A DNA stretch of 64,000 nucleotides from assembly GCF_023053635.1 (NCBI RefSeq), contig NC_086182.1, forward strand, positions 24,363,001 through 24,427,000, in the 5' to 3' direction. The stretch comes from Elgaria multicarinata webbii. Lineage: Eukaryota; Chordata; Lepidosauria; Squamata; Anguidae. Made by a program: the position numbers and the translations under genes. Of the stretch, positions 1 through 11,749 are shown piece after piece; position 1 is the stretch's first letter; each line of letters starts with the position of its first letter. The notes below the pieces were generated by a model. That model was not told the DNA's origin, searched no databases, and worked only from the letters and a program-made list of their open reading frames with translations.

Positions 1-1716
1 TTCTTTTCCCCTATGTCATATCATCAGAGGCCTCCACCTTTCAGGTTGAGCTAATGGACTTAAGGACCTCAGATTGTCACCACGTTCTCCAGGCCTGGAC
101 TCACAGGTATGGATGCTGTTGGATTTGGGGAGTTTATAAAGAAGTGCAAAAAGTATTTACATTGATATGTATCCTTATCACCTTAATGCTAATAAAGAAG
201 ATTGTTATTTTGAATAAAAACATCTCTCAATTGAATGTGAATGAAAAGAGGACCTTCTTAGCAGTGATGTTCTCCCACTAGCATCACAGCTATAGTTCTG
301 TGTCAGATAAATTCTGCCTCACCTGCTCCTGAGTGGCCCAGTGTGAAAGTTTGTGTGTGGTTGTGTGTGCATTGTCTGGATTAAGCTTCAATTTCTTTGC
401 CCCAATCCATTCCATTCCCAACAACAGACACTGATTTAAAACTAGAACACCTTCCAGTTCAATGCAACTGCATTAGAGTAGAGTTCACTTACTGATGACA
501 TCAGCATTTGCATGTCCTCTCTCCATTCGAACCCAACCAGACCATTTGGCTCAGAAATGTATAACCACCTGGGTCCTCCTGTGTTGTACAATGGAGTCAA
601 ATGTGTTAGCTAGAACTGCTCTTAGCACCAAGGCCTTTCCATCACCAGGGAAAGGGACTAATTTAAAAGGACCACTACCTGTAAGCACAGTAATTTAATG
701 CACTGCATTCTGCCGATTGTCAGCCAGGTTCTAAAATACAGCCAAATAAACTTGGAGACAGGCTTGTATAGGTTTATTACATGCATTGATAGTTTCATAG
801 GGTCCATAAATCACTCCATTTCACAGGTGTCAAGGCCCTCTTCAGAGCAAGTAAGTGATAGTTATTGTGTCCTTGCAAAGGATCAGGCGACCCAATTAAA
901 TTTCATATCCCCCTTTTCACAGGTGCTATGATTCTGCAATTTCATTTGCTTAGTGCAGTCTGAAAGGGAGTTCAGCTGTAATCCTGTGCTCCTCTCCTCT
1001 CATATTAGTCATTCCCTGAGTTTAAAGATCCTTTTAAAATATACATACCTAAGTGAAAGTAACGTTAGCAAATGTGACTGCATCAAAAGTTCTTCATGAA
1101 ACCTTGCTTAGCTCCAGATTGTGATAGAGTGTACAATTGTTAGATTTTAAGTTGCCACAGGAGCCTTTGTTATTTTTTTGCTAACGTGGATTCCCCTTGG
1201 GAATTCATTAGTGTGAGAATTCCTGCTCTCCTCAACCACTTTGAGAGTCAGCTTGGTAAAGAAGAAAGACCAAGGCAGCATTTGAGCTGCGTAGAAAGAA
1301 ACATATTTGTTTATGTAATGCTTCTTCCTCTCTCCCATAAAAGTGTTTTGTTTAAGGCCTGAAACTACACGTCATGAAAGAGAGTCTGGCTTTCTTTGGA
1401 AAGTTTGTTGATACATGTGAATGCCAGTTTAATACCAGCTGGTTTTATGAGAACTAAATTTGTGGGTTGTTTGTTTTGGTTTTGTTTGTGTGTGTGTTTT
1501 GAAGTCAGTAAACCCTAACTACAAAGCAATGCTTTATTTCTTAAAAGGATAAATTCTAGGGCTCTTCTTTGCAGTATTTAGTCACTGGCATGAATCAGGA
1601 GGGTCTCCTAATTCAGGTCAACCTCAGTTTGTGGTTCTACCTGGTCAGAAAACAGCCAAATTAGAATTAGGCCTTACCAGAATCTATCAGCAGCAAGTAT
1701 GGCAGGTTCCAAAAAA
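1..1716. other. unique non-coding stretch
   Basis: No gene, RNA or repeat family is recognised here. The open frames are short and in unrelated phases and look like chance. Base composition is ordinary and AT-rich, with a short GTGTGTGT run near 1487. Confidence 0.55.
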
Positions 1717-1912
1717 GTTCTGGCTCGGTGGTAGAGCATCTGTTGTCCATGAAGAAGGTCCCCAGTTCAACTTCTAGCATCTCAAGGTAGAACTGGAGAA
1801 AATTCCTGCCTGAAACCCAGGAGAATCACTGCCAGTGTCAATTATATCTACCCTAGTATGATCTAGACCAATGATCTGACTCAATATAAGGCAGCTTTCT
1901 ATTTTTCTATGT
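1717..1912 (+). mobile_element. tRNA-headed SINE, about 195 bp
   Basis: The head reads TGGCTCGGTGGTAGAGCATC, which resembles a tRNA A-box region, followed about 30 bp later by a decayed B box (CCCAGTTCAACTTC). The body ends in CTGACTCAATATAAGGCAGC and TTTCTATTTTTCTATGTACT, the tail I associate with a common reptile SINE family that reads 'tctgactcagtataaggcagc'. The A and B boxes are both mutated, so this is an old inactive copy. Family naming is from memory of the consensus, not a search. Confidence 0.7.
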
Positions 1913-3047
1913 ACTGGAAGTGAAGTAGTTCTTGCCATGTATGCACCAATGTCACAGATGTGGCCATTCACAGTATGGCCACATGCTACAATGTAATACA
2001 CTGGTAGCTTCTGTGTATTTGTGAATAGCAAAGAGGACTTCTAGCCATTCTAGAATCTACCAGATTGTGGATCTATCCAGAAGTTTCAGTTGGAGTGGCT
2101 GTGTGTTCCAGCTTGTTTGAAGCATGATTTGTTTGAAGGATTGTCCTCTCCAAATACAGCTTGAAGGTAAAGAACCCTAAGAAGGAATGATAGAGGCCTT
2201 GAAGATGCCCAACAACAGTCTGCACCTGGACAGCAGGCACACAGGTTACCTGATCACAGTCTTCCCCACTGTAGTGAGATATGCTGCATTTCTTTTAAAT
2301 CATAGTACATTTACATTTACACCCATGATTTAGCACATTCAGTACAATGCAGAAATAAAATATAGGTCGTGCTGGCTGGAACTCTCTCCTTCTGCAACAA
2401 TAGGAGGATGTTGTCTGAGCAAGGAACTGCAGCCACCCGAAATCTTATGTAGGCTGGATTAACCTGAAGTATGATTACTTCTTCCAACCTTCCTGGAGGA
2501 GTTGACTGGGCTGCTAAAGGACCTTTGCCTGATTTGGTAGCCTGAGAGTTCTGTAAGGCTGGGGAAGTGGAGGGATTGCTAGGGATTTGTCTTCTGAGCC
2601 TCAACAAAGACACTGACTTGCTTACCCTGAGGATGAGTAGCCCATGCTTCATCTGAATCTGCTGCTGCACAGAGGATTCTGGACCCCCCAGCAGGGCTGG
2701 AACTCATGATAAGGTGTTGTCATGCCACATTTCCTTCCTTGTGGTACTTAGTGATTAGGAATGCTACATCATTCATTAAGCCACCTCTTCTGTTTGTGAT
2801 TTTCTGGCAGTAACAATGGCTTTAGGTTTGTCCCACTAAGGCTTAGTCTGTGTTGGGACCTCTGATGGAATGTTTGTTCTGTAAACAAGACCATATTGTA
2901 GCCTGCAGCATAGTGTGATCCCATGAAAAGGCCTTGAGCCCAGCTCCTTTTACACGGGCATGTTAATAAGAATGGAAAAGATAGAAATTCTCAAGTGACA
3001 GAGGCAATCCCCATCGCTTTACAACTGAGGAATCATCTCTTTAGGAA
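1913..3047. other. unique non-coding stretch
   Basis: Nothing recognised. A 117-codon frame on the minus strand (2317-2670) has no motif or family resemblance and no sign of being a gene. Confidence 0.5.
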
Positions 3048-3160
3048 GCGGCAGTGGTAGAGAACATGCACTGGGTGAAGAAGGACCTAGGTTCAAACTC
3101 CAGCATCTTCAGGCAGCAGGTGATGTGAAAGACCTCTTTGTGAGATCCTGGACAGCCTGC
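3048..3160 (+). mobile_element. second, shorter tRNA-headed SINE copy
   Basis: GGCAGTGGTAGAGAACATGC followed by CTAGGTTCAAACTCCAGCAT repeats the A-box/B-box layout of the copy at 1717-1912, including the 'gaaggncc' spacer. The tail after about 3160 is not recognisable, so the copy is truncated or more diverged. Confidence 0.6.
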
Positions 3161-3729
3161 AGACTCATACAATTTCTCCATCTACTTCCTCCCCATTTTT
3201 TTCTGAAGTGTTTCCATCCATAAATTTAACTGAATCAAATATCTCATGAAGAACGTCAACAGTTACTTTAAGAGCTGTGAAATATCAAGGAGATTTCTAT
3301 TCCACCCGTCAGCCTCCCTAATTGCAAGCAAAAGGCCTTTCATTTTCAGTTCAGTTTTTGATAGAAATTAAATGTAACAATTAAAGAGGCCCGAGTCAGG
3401 GTTGCCGTGGAAACAGGGTTTGTTTCTGGCTATCATTTAGGTCTTCAGAGGTCTTAACAGACTCCTTCTGGCTTTCTGTGCTGCCACTTCCAGCTTTAGC
3501 TGGACAATTGGATGGACAGGGAGAGGGAGAGAAGCAAGTTTCAATGCTTTATTTCATATCTAAGAGGAAGGTTGGTCCAAGAGCATGTTAGGGTGGGATA
3601 AACATGCTGAGGATTGGCTATGAATTGGATGACCATGGAGCACCTGAAAAGCTCTGAGCCCAATATCTGGTTCCTGTCTCCTCACATTTACTCATGAGGA
3701 GGCAGGATGGAGCTGGGACAGCTGCCCAC

Positions 3730-3905
3730 ACTTCCTGCGGTCTCGGGACGATCCCGAGACCATGGGAAAAATCTGGCTAAAAGTCGTCCTATTTATCCCA
3801 TGGAAATGGAAGGATCATCCGTCCCTGCCCCTGGGATCCCCTGTGTGTGCAAAGTGATGATCCTGGGACAATCACCAGGATAAGGACTCATATAGACATG
3901 CCCAA
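3730..3905. mobile_element. MITE-like repeat, TAA/CTAGACC family (diverged copy)
   Basis: Carries the family words CCATGGAAATGGAAGGATCA, CCTGGGATCCCCTGTGTGTG and ATCCTGGGACAATC, ending in ATATAGACATGCCC. It shares these with the copies near 10660, 15398, 22683, 35885, 37523 and 56137. At 3739-3761 there is a perfect hairpin: 10-bp arms GGTCTCGGGA and TCCCGAGACC with a 3-base loop. Terminal repeats are too decayed to set exact ends. Confidence 0.5.
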
Positions 3906-4784
3906 AGAAGCCATCAAATGGTGCCGAACCGCAGCTCTGGGGAAATGGAAACAGGCATGAAAAAATACCACTAAAATAGTAGGGATGGGTGGGGGAAAAC
4001 ACTCTTTGAAAATGTGTTATTTTTTTAAAAAAAATGTGCAGAAATCTGAAATGGTACTATTATCAGTGGCCTTGGCTCACTCCTCATAATCAGCACTGCT
4101 AGGATTGTTGTTTTGTTTTTAAACATTTATATTTTACCTAAAAGTGGCATCAGTAATTTTATTTATTTGAATACTGTTTCTGATCTACCACAAAAGCTAT
4201 ATAATGGGTCACATAGTGATATACACACACACACACACACACAAACACAGGAAGCAAACATAATAATTGAGATGACATCGAGGTATTGCACAACATCAGT
4301 TGAACTCCATCTATTTAAAGCTGACCCTAATACAAATGACTAACAGAGCTTTGAGAAGATGTTCAGACACAGGATTTTGGCACATCTTCCAAAAGATTAA
4401 TCACGTGGCAGTACAAGAGCCATTGAATATTTCTCTCTTCATATTCTTAAAGATCTGAGGATAACACTCAACAATCACTAGCATCTCCATTGTTGGTGTT
4501 TGCCTAAGACTGGGGGGAGGAGATGTGGGGAGTGTGGGGAATACACTGCCTTTCAACACTGTGTTTCCATTCTCCATCATCCCTCCTTCTGTTCAGGAAC
4601 AGCAGCTGAGTGCCACCTGGACTGAAGCCAAAGCAGGGGCCAGTGAGAACCAAGAATAGATCTTCATGCTTGGGGAAATCCCAGGAGCGCTGTTTCTGTT
4701 GGACCTCTCAGTGGCTAATGCCACTGACTATCCCATGGAACTGCCTGGGCTGCCTGAAGGGGATGAGTATTGGAAGAAACATTT
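3906..4784. other. non-coding stretch with a CA microsatellite
   Basis: Apart from a dinucleotide AC run at about 4223-4243 nothing is recognised. Open frames here are short and unsupported. Confidence 0.5.
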
Positions 4785-5149
4785 TACGGAAGTAAGGCAG
4801 GTGGCTACCAGGAGGAGGGCCTTCTCTGCTGTGGCACCCCAGATGTGGAATGAGCTCCCGAAGGAGGTTCGCCTGGCACCTGCACTATAACCTTTCAGAC
4901 GCCAGGTGAAGACCTTTTTATTTTCTCAGCATTTTAACAGTCTATAAATTTAATTTTAACTTTGCTGGTTTATATTTGTACTTTAAATTCTGCACTGCTG
5001 CTCATTTTATACTGGTTGTGCTTTTATATTGCATTTTATATCATGGTTTTTATACTGTTTTATACTTTGAATGGTTTTAATTTTTGTAAACCGCCCAGGG
5101 AGCTTTGGCTATTGGGCAGTATAAAAATGCAATAAATAAATGAATAATA
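4785..5149 (+). mobile_element. L2-group LINE 3' end, 5'-truncated
   Basis: The first part encodes the last stretch of a LINE reverse-transcriptase ORF (EVRQVATRRRAFSAVAPQMW, then NELPKEVRLAPAL), interrupted by one stop and followed by PFRRQVKTFLFSQHF. The 3' UTR ends with AAACCGCCCAGGGAGCTTTG, GCTATTGGGCAGTATAAAAA and an ATAAATAA tail. The same 3' UTR recurs at least nine times in the window. Assignment to the L2/CR1 group comes from the 'LPxEVR...F+xxLKTFLF' C-terminal signature; the exact family name is unknown to me. Confidence 0.8.
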
Positions 5150-5767
5150 GTTTGGGGTACTCTTGGAAGGTAGATCTTAGAATATGCTACCGCTCTTTTC
5201 CTCTTGATTTTTAGCTTCTGGCATACTTTAAGTTTCCCTCTTCTACCAACACCCATCCCTTCTACTTTTCAAATCTACATGGGAGTGCTGAGAGACAGTC
5301 ACTGGAGATCTGGATTGCTGATGATGTCTTATTTCACCTCTCATTTCCATTTCATTCCGGGAAAGGCATGGAGGTCCCAAATCATTCTTTGTCATTCTCT
5401 GCAATTAGACAGAACTTAAGATGCCATGGCCAACCCACCATGCCTGGTGGCCCGCCAGCTAGCCGGCCACTCCTTTACTTGCTTGGACAGTCAGCCAGCC
5501 AGCTTGGCTGGTTGCTTTCTCCTGTCCACCCAGCTGCTTCTCCTCCTTCGTGCACTGCCCACGGGGCTCATGTGAGAGGCCAGCTGTATAAGTTTAAGGT
5601 CTAAAAAGCCAAGGCAATAAAGTCAGGCTTTGAGGCCTGGAATTTTTCTATTGGCAGGGGTATCCCTGAGAGGAATAGTTTCATTTCTCTGGATAAGATT
5701 CATTTCCCTGATAAGGTTCATTTCTCCAGTTAAGTTTCATTTCTTCAGGTTTGGAAGGATACTAGCT
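5150..5767. other. non-coding spacer between two LINE copies
   Basis: No gene recognised. Near 5690-5760 there is a weak internal repetition of TTCATTTC-type words (GATAAGATTCATTTCCCTGA, GATAAGGTTCATTTCTCCAG), which gives a short imperfect tandem look. Confidence 0.45.
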
Positions 5768-6345
5768 AGCCGGTGAGATCACATTACGCCAGTCCTTTTC
5801 CAGCTTCATTGGCTGCCAGTCCAGGTCCGGGCCCGATTCATAGTGCTGGTATTGACATTTAAAGCCCTAAACGGTTTGGGGCCAGGTTATTTGAAGGAAC
5901 GCCTCCTCCCATATGTACCTGCCCGGACCTTAAGATCATCGACAGGGGCCATTCTCTGTGAGCCCCTGCCAAAGGAAGTGAGGCAGGTGGATACTAGGAG
6001 GAGGGCTTTCTCCGCTGTGGCACCCCGGTTGTGGAATGAGCTCCCTAAGGAGGTCCTCCTGGCGCCTACACTGTATTGCTTTCGTCGCCAGCTGAAGACC
6101 TTTTTATTCTCTCAGTATTTTAACACTTAATTTTAACTTAAATTTAAATTTTACTGTTTTAACTCTGTATTTTAATCTTATATCAATTTTGCTGCATGGT
6201 TTTATCCTGGTTGTGCTTTTTATACTGTATTTTGTAATTGTGCTTTTAACCTGTTGGTTGTTTTATTGTGGTTTTAATTTTTGTGAACTGTCCAGAGAGG
6301 TTCGGCTATTGGGCGGTATAAAAATGTAATAAATAAATAAATATG
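5768..6345 (+). mobile_element. L2-group LINE 3' end, longest open copy of its subfamily here
   Basis: A 95-codon frame (5843-6130) reads MLVLTFKALNGLGPGYLKER then LLPYVPARTLRSS and RRRAFSAVAPRLWNELPKEV, ending in LKTFLFSQYFNT. This is the conserved C-terminal region of L2/CR1-group ORF2 proteins. Homology extends upstream to about 5768 (CACTGGCTGCC-type 'HWLPV' coding). The 3' UTR ends in CGGCTATTGGGCGGTATAAA and (ATAA)n. The 5' portion, including the catalytic reverse-transcriptase core, is absent, as is usual for LINE insertions. Confidence 0.85.
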
Positions 6346-7329
6346 GTAATACTTTCAGTTTTGTGGGGAAGAAGGGATGCAAGGAGAGACACAGCCAAAG
6401 AGGCAGAGCAGGGGAAGACCAGAGCATGAGGAAAGAGCAGAAAGAAGCACCCTGCAGATGTCTAGATGCAGCTTAGGGTGAAAGAACTTGTGTTTTTGCA
6501 ACTTTTATTTTCTTTTAATGCCTTTTGTATCATTCAGCTGTATTCTCTAAATACCTTTAATTGTAAGTAAACTGTTGTACTGAACCTCAAGGGTCAGGTG
6601 TACCAATCACCTCACATCTACAGCCAGAAGCCCATGTTGCTGGGATGGAGAAGGTAAAAAGGAAGAAGGTGGGACTCCTAAGGAGGCAGCAGTCCTTAAA
6701 GAGTTGGTCATGGGGTCTAACACGTAGAAGGAACCCTGGCACCAGCTGACCTCTCACAGGAGTTTGGCCAACTTCTTGCAGGGGGACAAGGTGGGAGGAA
6801 CAGCCAGGTGGGCAGGAGCAAGTGGCCACCTATCCAGCTAAGTGGGCTGGTTGGATGCCACCAGCTGTGGTGACTGTGGTGGTCACAGCAAGAAGATGCG
6901 GGTAGAAAGGCAGTCACAGTGTTGCCTCACTTGAGGCAACAGTATACCTTGGGTCAGTCCTGAACTACTGACACATATATTGACACTCTACAATTGTCAC
7001 ATGTGGCTAGAAGAAAGGAACATTTTACACTGGGGTGAAATTGCTTGTGGCGGGAGGGTATACTTTAATGGCTGAACATTTATTTAAAGGATGCAATTGC
7101 ACCAAGACTAGCATTTTATGTCTGGCACTTGCCTTCTGCCCTGGGTTTAATGTGTATATACTAATCAAATAAAACAGAAACACCATTTTATTCTTCATTT
7201 TGTTTGTGGCCTAGATTGCAGGGCAGCATACAGTGACACAGATTAACAATAAAACACATCTGAAAGCAGCATTTAAAAGAAAACGGCACAGGTCAAACTG
7301 ACTGTACTTGGAACCAATAAAAAGGGAAC
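6346..7329. other. non-coding stretch
   Basis: Nothing recognised. Two overlapping minus-strand frames (6587-6829, 6717-6917) are proline- and serine-rich chance translations of GC-richer sequence. Confidence 0.5.
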
Positions 7330-7480
7330 CTGTGAAAATGAGGTAGGCCTTCTCCTGAAGCTGAAATGTCATCCAGGTAGGTGCCAGACAAGCCTCTCTG
7401 GGTAAGTCATTCTCCACCTGTGGTGCCACCACTGAGAAGACTCTCTCCCCAGTAGCCTCCTGCTGCACCTCACCTGGAGG
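7330..7480 (-). mobile_element. short L2-group LINE fragment
   Basis: On the minus strand this encodes EVQQEATGERVFSVVAPQVE followed by NDLPREACLAPTW, a decayed version of the EVRQVATRRRAFSAVAP...NELPKEV block in the copies at 4785 and 5768. No 3' UTR is visible, so it is an internal fragment. An otherwise open 91-codon frame (7211-7486) continues into unrelated sequence. Confidence 0.65.
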
Positions 7481-8398
7481 GAGCATCCAAATAGCTTCAG
7501 AGGAAGGTCTGGTGACTGTTAAGCCCTAAAAAAACCCAACTGCTAGGAGAAGTTAAAAGCTGCAGAACAATACTGTGATAATGAATTCCATAAACAGCCT
7601 GACTATACTAATGCATAATCAATTTAATTGGGATTCTCCCAAAGTCCTCACGTTTCAAATACATCACAGCTATTAGCTCTGTTGCTCAAAACAGACCTGG
7701 TAGAGTTGATGACATTTCTGGGCCGGTTCCAGGAACATGAGTTCATTTCAATAACGTTAAGCACCCACTTTAAATGCAGGTTTGTTGATTTTAAGGGGGA
7801 GAAAAAATCTGTAGGAAAAAAACCCACAAGTATATGTTAGAAAATATTCTGTTGGTGAAGTTATGTTTGGCAAAGCAAATGGTATAACAAAACCCTGCAA
7901 GCTTCCACAGTTTTGACAATTGAAGAAGTGACTACATTTTTGCTTCAGTATAGTCTCTATGGAAATTAGGAATATGAAAGGGGGAGAAACCATTTTGAGC
8001 AGTGCAAACTGGCCGTGTGCTTTTTGTCTTATGCAAATTTATTGTAAAGTACATATCGTAAAAAAATATTAAATCAAGGGGAGGGGAAACAGCTTTGTTA
8101 TTGCTTCTAAATAGAATGTTGAATATATTTGCATGGAAATGCGTCCAACAGAGGCCTGATTTATACATTTTCCAATGCAACATGAAAGCTGCTTCTGAGG
8201 GGGTTGTCCCACATGTTAGCGTGGCTGCAGTGGCAATGACAGGAACCACATGGTGGCTGATGTTGTTAACTCCAATGCCAACAATGCTGAAGGCCAGAAG
8301 TACTGGCCTGGGAAGTCATGGCTGTGTGCGCCACGTGGTAGGAAACTGTAATGGAGCCACTCTTTCTCACTGGCTGTTAAGCAGTTAGGCCTAGATTT
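7481..8398. other. unique non-coding stretch
   Basis: No recognised repeat or gene. Frames on both strands (for example 7932-8249 minus and 8095-8388 plus) overlap each other and lack motif support. Confidence 0.5.
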
Positions 8399-8990
8399 CA
8401 TAGAAAAATAGAATAGTAGAGTTGGAAGAGGCCTATAGTCCAAACCCCTGCTCAGTGCAGGAACCCACCTTAAAGCATACCTGACAGATGACTGTCCAGC
8501 TGCCTCTTGAAGGCCTCTAGTGTGGAAAAGTCCATGACCTCCCCAAGTCATTGCTTCCATTGTTGTACTGCAATAGTGAGCAAGTTTTTCCTGGTGTCCA
8601 GCCAGAATCTGGCTTCCTGTAACCTGAGCCCTTGATTCCGTGTCCTGCACTCTGAGATGATCAAGAAGAGATCCTGGCCCTCCTCTGTGTGACTATTCAA
8701 AGAGTGCTACCATGTCTCCCCTCAGTCTTCTCTCCTCCAGGCTAAACATGCCCAGTTCTTTAAGCCTCTCCAGACCCCTGATCACCATCTGCTTTGCCCT
8801 CCTCTGAATCCCTTCCAGCTTGTATGCATCCTTCTTGAAGTGTGGTTCCCAGAACTGGATACAGTACCCAAGATGAGGTCTAACCAGTGCCGAATAGAGG
8901 GGAACCAGTACCTCACATGATTTGGAAGCTATACTTCTATTAATGCAGCCTAAAGTAGCATTTGCTTTTTTTGAAGCCACATCACAAATT
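8399..8990 (-). mobile_element. CR1 LINE 3' end, 5'-truncated
   Basis: Read on the minus strand it encodes the CR1 ORF2 C-terminus: [40 protein letters not shown], and further on [20 protein letters not shown]. The 3' end at about 8399-8440 has the CR1 'gagttggaagaggcct' and 'ttctatttttctatgaaat' signature. Compared with the copy at 44211, part of the central coding region is missing and the frame is broken several times, so this is one of the older CR1 copies in the window. Confidence 0.85.
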
Positions 8991-9616
8991 TCTGGGCCAA
9001 ATTCCAAGTGATAGGGGCAGTAATACATAGGTCCTGCATCTGCGCCTGGGCAGCCATGGCCACCGCAGGGTCCAGCAGAGCTGATGCTGCTCACCACAAC
9101 ATCCTCCCTTTTTATGTTTAAGCATTTTTGAGTTAGGGGGCAGCCAAATGGGCATGTGTATGGTTACTGATGCCCATTGTATCATTTTGTCTTTAGAAGT
9201 ACAACATCCATTTCTACAACAGAAAGGGAGGTTATTCCATTTTTTGTGCTATAGGATAGGTGTAGCTAGGAATGTCCATCACCGGGAAATGTGGTGCTTC
9301 TGGAGTTCACTGGGTTTCCACACCACCACCAACTCAGCTTGTATTTGTGAGCCAAGCTGCATTTTCCACCTGGAAATTTATTTCTGAGAACTTCCTTTGG
9401 CTTTTAAAAATGAATTTGTGTAAATGGCTATTTATGCATTTTTTTTAAAAAAAAAGATGAAAAATCTGCCAGGTGGCCCAACTTTCTGCAGGCCAAGTTA
9501 GGCCAGCTGGCAGAAGTCAGAACCATGTCCAGGGGGCCAAGCAGATGAAAGCTCATCAAGATCCACCATGCAATTGGATTCCTCTGACACCCCTAGCTAC
9601 ACCACACAAACCTCTG
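8991..9616. other. non-coding stretch upstream of the CR1 copy
   Basis: Nothing recognised. A run of about 16 T/A bases at 9440-9455 is the only low-complexity sequence. Confidence 0.45.
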
Positions 9617-9690
9617 TTATAGAATCATCGCATTAGAAGGCACCTCTGAGATCATCCATTCCAGCCTCCTGCTCAATGCAACACCTCCTT
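9617..9690 (-). mobile_element. CR1 3' UTR remnant
   Basis: ATAGAATCATCGCATTAGAA then AGGCACCTCTGAGATCATCC matches the antisense of the CR1 terminal region (compare AGAATCATAGAATAGCAGAG at 42547). Only about 70 bp remain. Confidence 0.65.
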
Positions 9691-9711
9691 GCCATTCCCC
9701 AACACTTGCCA

Positions 9712-9765
9712 GCATCTGCCACCTGAGGCAGTTGTCTCACTCTACCTAATGGTAGGGCCAGTCTC
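9712..9765 (-). repeat. GGCCCTACCATTAGG dispersed repeat, end fragment
   Basis: Antisense copy of a word that also occurs at 31711 and 58978 (GGCCCTACCATTAGGCAGAG). Here the minus strand continues with GCCTCAGGTGGCAG, which looks like the terminal part of an inverted-repeat element. Confidence 0.5.
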
Positions 9766-10659
9766 GGTGGGAGGGTGGTCACAAATTCTTCTCTGTCTCC
9801 CCTTATAAAGCAAGTCAGCTAAGAACATCTGGGGCACTAATGCTCACCTCAGACCTGAGGCAAAGATTACGAGGCATTAAAATTGGTATTTCCAAAGCGG
9901 GAAATTCAACATTAAGTGACATCAATAAATTGTGCCATGAGCACATCTCCTGTTATCCCAACATCATCACACAATTGCTGGACTGAGGCAAGATTGGTGG
10001 TCAGATGAGTAGACACTGACCTCAATGTCTGAATTAGCAGAGTAAAGAAAAATTGTAGGCGGGTCAAGATTTTTTTTTCTCACCACTATCATTTATGCAA
10101 TATGGAAATGTGATTTTTCCCCTTGGTTTGCATTAATTATTTTAAACACAAGATTAAGTTCATCTGGGCACCTAATTTTGCTTTGTGCTCCCCACCACTG
10201 CCACCAAAAGCTAAGTCTCACTGGCATAAACAAGCAACAACATTAGCCTGAGCAATTCTGAAAGGTGGTTGTTTGGCTCTGATAAATATGGATGGCGCAT
10301 GTAGCCAGAAAACAGAAACCTGCATCAATACAACTTGCCGTATTAAAGAAAGTCATTTGGAAAATAAGGTTTTAAAGTGGCATAATACACATCAAGATTT
10401 TTCAATACCTAATCAGCAATGTAGTCATTTGAAGTAATGGCAAAGGTAATTCTGCAATGGGAAGACAGGGCTGGATTATTGTTGTTGTTTTTTAAAACAA
10501 ATAGCCGTTGAGTGGCAATATTTCATTACACTAATCAATGGTTGGCACACAGTTGCTTTTTTCTTGTCCTTTCTCATCCAAATGTCATGCGTCTACATGA
10601 ACCAAAGAAGGAGTTTTATTGAATGAACACAGTACGGGGGATTTCTTCAAAGTCATAAA
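9766..10659. other. unique AT-rich stretch
   Basis: No repeat or gene recognised. The part at about 10060-10440 is AT-rich, unique and without microsatellites. Confidence 0.45.
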
Positions 10660-10803
10660 GACATCTCTTCGATGTCATGGGGTACCCTAGGAAAATGGAG
10701 GGGTCATCCCAGCCTGCTCCTGGGATCCCCTAGGTGTCATTTGCATGCACAGGAACGGTCCTGGGATGATCCCGGGATATAGGGCTGGTGTAGACATGGC
10801 CAT
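10660..10803. mobile_element. MITE-like repeat, TAA/CTAGACC family (short copy)
   Basis: Contains GGAGGGGTCATCCCAGCCTG, CTCCTGGGATCCCCTAGGTG and GGTCCTGGGATGATCCCGGG, then GTGTAGACATGGCC at its end. These match the copies at 3730, 35885 and 37523. Ends are approximate. Confidence 0.55.
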
Positions 10804-11358
10804 GGACTCCCATAGTTCCAAGAGGACAAGTCTACCTATGGCTGTTAGTTCATGGAACCTCTGAGTTCATATTAAAATGTGAAGCTGCTTCATTTGATTC
10901 AAGCCATTGGTTCATGAGGCCTGTATTTGTCAGCTTTCCAAGGCCTCTTGGTAAAGTCTCGCCTTTTCCTCAAAGCCCTATAACTCATTACCATCAGAGA
11001 GCAGCTTTCTACCTGCAAAATATCTCTGTGTTCTGGTGCTGGCTAAGCATTCCTTATGCGTGCCCACACCCCTACCCACCCACACCCCTGTAGTCATTTG
11101 GATTCTTCATGCTTGAGAGTAATGAAGATGTAACTTGCAATATTTCAAAGTAGTTACATTCCTTTTAAGTCCAAGTGCAGGTGTGTTTGACACGATTGTG
11201 ATATTCATTTAATGTGTGTGTCTATAATTATCTTGATTTAATGGGAAAGGAGGGCAGCAAATTGCTTTGGGAAAAGTTATCACATTGTTTTATTAAATTC
11301 CTCCTTTATACCTGTTTCCTTTCAGGGGTTCTTGTTCAAGGAGAAATAAAGTAGAGGT

Positions 11359-11366
11359 TGTTTTAA
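11359..11366. repeat. left target-site duplication of the Sauria-type SINE
   Basis: TGTTTTAA here is repeated exactly at 11671-11678, immediately beyond the SINE's pyrimidine-rich tail. Confidence 0.7.
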
Positions 11367-11670
11367 TGAGCCTCGTGTGGCGCAGAGCGGTAAAGCAGCA
11401 GTCTCTGCAGCTGAAACTCTCCCCACGGCCTGAGTTCGATCCCAGCAGAAGCTGGTTTCAGGCAGCCGGCTCAGGTCGACTCAGCCTTCCATCCTCCCGA
11501 GGTCGGTAAAATGAGTACCCAGTTAGTTGGGGAAAAGGTAATCACAGCTGGGGAAGGCAACGGCAAACCACCCCGCTTTAAGGCCTGCCAAGAAAATGTC
11601 AGTGAAAGCTGGCGTCCCTCCAAGAGTCAGTAATGACTCAGAGCTTGCATGAGAGGTTCCTTTCCTTTCC
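11367..11670 (+). mobile_element. Sauria-type SINE, full length
   Basis: The head has a good tRNA-like A box (GTGGCGCAGAGCGGTAAAGC) and B box (GAGTTCGATCCCAG). A tRNA-unrelated middle follows (CCTTCCATCCTCCCGAGGTC, GGTAAAATGAGTACCCAG), then GGCAACGGCAAACCACCCCG and GTCAGTAATGACTCAGAGCT, which is the BovB-like tail. This order is the known structure of Sauria SINEs of squamates, which use BovB LINE machinery. It is flanked by an exact 8-bp duplication TGTTTTAA, so both ends are preserved. Both promoter boxes are close to consensus, making it one of the younger insertions here. Age is inferred only from that. Confidence 0.9.
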
Positions 11671-11678
11671 TGTTTTAA
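11671..11678. repeat. right target-site duplication of the Sauria-type SINE
   Basis: Second copy of TGTTTTAA, matching 11359-11366. Confidence 0.7.
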
Positions 11679-11720
11679 AGTACTCTGATTATGTATCTTC
11701 TAATTTATTACTATTATTAC

Positions 11721-11740
11721 TGTTGTTGTTGTTGTTGTTG
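11721..11740. repeat. GTT trinucleotide microsatellite
   Basis: About six to seven GTT units, directly before a GGATCAGACC-family repeat. Confidence 0.85.
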
Positions 11741-11749
11741 ATATTTACA

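Noticed and set aside
1717-1912. Genuine tRNA gene
   Set aside because: The A and B boxes are SINE-like and decayed, no cloverleaf can be drawn, and a SINE tail follows.
2317-2670. 117-codon minus-strand frame
   Set aside because: Checked by eye for domains and signal or membrane segments; nothing convincing.
3739-3761. Perfect hairpin as a transcription terminator
   Set aside because: It lies inside a MITE copy in a vertebrate genome; intrinsic terminators of this kind do not apply.
11367-11440. tRNA gene at the head of the Sauria-type SINE
   Set aside because: The promoter boxes are good but the sequence continues into the SINE body and BovB-like tail.
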